NCBI GenBank assembly: GCA_902386085.1
Contig: CABMIA010000183.1
Location: forward strand, 1-7,962
DNA: 7,962 nucleotides
Direction: 5' to 3'
Source: an uncultured archaeon
GTDB lineage: Archaea; Halobacteriota; Methanosarcinia; Methanosarcinales; Methanoperedenaceae
Shown: piece by piece, positions 6,564-7,962 of the stretch
How positions within the stretch are numbered: position 1 is the first letter of the stretch
How the letters are laid out: each line of letters begins with the position of its first letter
The notes under the pieces: generated by a model
Told to the model about the DNA's origin: nothing
Database searches by the model: none
The model's input: only the letters and a program-made list of their open reading frames with translations
Translations under genes and position numbers: made by a program

Positions 6564-6725
6564 TTTTTTGTAGAGGCCTGATATTTTTTCGCTGATTTTC
6601 AACGTTATTATTCGTACCAGTTTTTCATATTTCGATCCATCCCTTCCAATTTCAAAGAATCCTGGTTTGTCCCAAATCCGCCATTTGCGATACATTCAAA
6701 TGCTATTAGTACATAATTACCGCAC

Positions 6726-6905
6726 ATGACAAAAAAGAAAGAAGGCAGCGGTCTCATGTCTTCAGCAGGCTTAATGAGATATTATGAGGCTGAAGAGACT
6801 GCCATGTTGATAGACCCGAAAACTGTGGTTTCAATTGCAGTGGTCGCAGGGTTAGTTGTCCTGGTGTTGAATGCTTATTACGGTATCTGGCCGCTGCGAG
6901 GCTAG
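6726..6905 (+). CDS. Preprotein translocase subunit Sec61-beta
   Basis: Small subunit of the archaeal SecYE-beta protein-conducting channel in the cytoplasmic membrane; the counterpart of eukaryotic Sec61-beta. The 59-residue product has the family layout: a basic start (MTKKKEG), the conserved [17 protein letters not shown] segment (8-24), the IDPKTVV motif just before the membrane (29-35), one transmembrane helix (about 34-50) and a short outer tail [11 protein letters not shown]. No SD is visible in front of the ATG, and no clear TATA box at leaderless distance. Its TAG overlaps the convergent purD stop codon. Transcription may run into the 3' part of purD, where T5 (6937-6941) and T7 (7017-7023) are the first plus-strand T-runs. 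Confidence 0.93.
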   Translation: MTKKKEGSGLMSSAGLMRYYEAEETAMLIDPKTVVSIAVVAGLVVLVLNAYYGIWPLRG

Positions 6906-7962
6906 TTACCTCTCAACTCTTCCATATGTTGAATTCTTTTTGCAATTAGCTCCCCGGTTCCTATATCATGCCTGCTGTACAGGTTTCCCTGCAAACCCCT
7001 AAGACCTACTTCCGCCTTTTTTTCTGCTTCTTTTAACGAGTCTCCCAGACCAAGGACTGCGATAGCCCTTGAAGATGTAGTGTATATCTTACCGTCCTTT
7101 TCATACACGCTGGAATAAAAAAAAAGCGAATTGCCGATATCCCCTATCTCAACAACTGAATCATGCGCCGGGTTATCCGGGTATCCTGCCGGGACTGCAT
7201 ACTTGCAAACAGTAGCCTGTTTCCTGAATACGACCTCTATTTTTTCCAGTGTGCCCGTTACCACAGCCATACAAACATCAAGGAAATCATTTTTGAGGAG
7301 GGGAAGCACGTTCATCGCTTCAGGGTCTCCAAAGCGCGCATTGAACTCGATGACCGAGATGCCCTTTCCTGTAGCCATGAACTGGCCGTACAGGATGCCC
7401 TGGTAAGGGACGCCGGTCTCTTTCTTAACTGCATGAACCACATCTGCCATTATCTTCTTTGCATCCCTGTAATCCGATTCTTTCATGAAGGGCAGGATAT
7501 CATTCGAATCGGTGTAGGAACCCATCCCTCCTGTGTTTGGCCCCTTATCCCCTTCATACGCCCGTTTATGGTCCTGGACAGCAGGCGCGAACGCAAGCGT
7601 TCTGCCATCTACAAAAGCCTGGACAGTAAACTCCTCACCAATAAGCCGCTCCTCAATAACGATGTCATCTTTTTTTAGCACTTCCTTGGCGTACGCTTTT
7701 GCGCCTTCGATATCAAAATGGTCTCCCATGACGCCCACGCCTTTCCCCCCGGTCAGTCCTGCGGGTTTTATGACAACGTCCCCCAGTTCATCTATGAATT
7801 CGCCTGTCCCGTTTTCATCTTTCCTGAACACCCTGAACACAGGTAAGCCTGCGATATTATATTTCTTCATGAAATTGCGGGTCCATGCCTTATCAAATTC
7901 GATCTGCGCAGCAAGCTTTCGTGGCCCCACGACCGGAATCCCGGCATCCCATAGCAGATCCG
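6902..7962 (-). CDS. purD: Phosphoribosylamine-glycine ligase PurD (GAR synthetase), 5' end outside the window
   Basis: Second step of de novo purine synthesis: ATP + phosphoribosylamine + glycine gives GAR. The reading frame is open to the right edge ([19 protein letters not shown]), so the GTG at 7930 is internal. 352 residues are visible of about 430, so roughly the N-terminal 80 are missing. Counting from the first full codon (7960), ATP-grasp features are FDKAWTRNF (22-30), [15 protein letters not shown] (63-77), [14 protein letters not shown] (103-116), [20 protein letters not shown] (130-149) and the metal-binding [10 protein letters not shown] (205-214). The C-terminal domain begins near [13 protein letters not shown]. 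The GLTGGKGV form of the glycine loop is the archaeal type. It converges with Sec61-beta with a 4-base overlap. Truncation is a window effect. Confidence 0.96.
   Translation of the reverse strand, partial: DLLWDAGIPVVGPRKLAAQIEFDKAWTRNFMKKYNIAGLPVFRVFRKDENGTGEFIDELGDVVIKPAGLTGGKGVGVMGDHFDIEGAKAYAKEVLKKDDIVIEERLIGEEFTVQAFVDGRTLAFAPAVQDHKRAYEGDKGPNTGGMGSYTDSNDILPFMKESDYRDAKKIMADVVHAVKKETGVPYQGILYGQFMATGKGISVIEFNARFGDPEAMNVLPLLKNDFLDVCMAVVTGTLEKIEVVFRKQATVCKYAVPAGYPDNPAHDSVVEIGDIGNSLFFYSSVYEKDGKIYTTSSRAIAVLGLGDSLKEAEKKAEVGLRGLQGNLYSRHDIGTGELIAKRIQHMEELRGN

Noticed and set aside
6545..6569. Dyad followed by T7 on the plus strand as an intrinsic terminator
   Set aside because: No plus-strand gene ends upstream of it within reach except the ATPase, which ends 420 bases earlier beyond the antisense histone gene; a promoter-side regulatory dyad fits better.
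7163..7678. Plus-strand ORF of 171 codons opposite purD
   Set aside because: Antisense shadow of a purD gene with all ATP-grasp motifs; no SD or recognisable protein features.
7928..7930. GTG at 7930 as start of purD
   Set aside because: The frame continues to the right edge with PurD-like residues ([10 protein letters not shown]), so this codon is internal.

Overview
The window is archaeal. It carries the membrane end of an archaellum operon (arlI/flaI and arlJ/flaJ), a HMf-type histone and the Sec61-beta subunit of the archaeal translocon. It also has GGTG-type ribosome binding sites and AT-rich TATA-like boxes, with T-runs where transcripts should end. A two-subunit archaellum motor next to cheD, the protein sequences of the histone and Sec61-beta, and moderate GC all suggest a euryarchaeon of the Methanosarcinales type (methanogen or ANME-2/Methanoperedens-like). 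That placement is inference from memory of family sequences, not a computed one.

Layout. Positions 1-909 hold the C-terminal half of ArlI, cut by the left edge, followed 9 bases later by the complete membrane platform protein ArlJ (919-2586). After a 65-base gap with its own weak TATA-like and SD-like signals comes a small two-helix membrane protein of unknown function (2652-2837). It converges tail to tail with cheD, the chemotaxis receptor deamidase, on the minus strand (2845-3333). A 250-base divergent intergenic region with AT-rich palindromes separates cheD from a complete P2-type cation ATPase (3587-6124, plus strand). The ATPase converges on a histone gene (6231-6461, minus strand), which has a strong SD, a good TATA box and a T9 terminator. 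A 264-base divergent region leads to a 59-residue Sec61-beta gene (6726-6905). Its stop codon interlocks with the stop of purD (minus strand, cut by the right edge) in one CTAG.

How the genes relate. arlI, arlJ and cheD belong to motility and taxis: ArlI and ArlJ assemble and turn the archaellum, and CheD tunes the receptors that signal to it. The 61-residue protein between them is the only unassigned gene and may or may not belong to this function. The remaining genes (cation pump, chromatin protein, translocon subunit, purine synthesis) are unrelated housekeeping or transport genes arranged in alternating orientation. No mobile element, CRISPR array, tRNA or rRNA was seen.

I did not find a convincing new multi-gene system. 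The best second-look items are structural. Two convergent gene pairs have their transcription ends built into each other's coding sequence. A pair of overlapping palindromes with partial Fur-box resemblance lies in front of cheD. A 14-base TATA-containing motif is shared by the cheD and histone upstream regions. The cation pump has unusual residues at the expected ion-binding helices.
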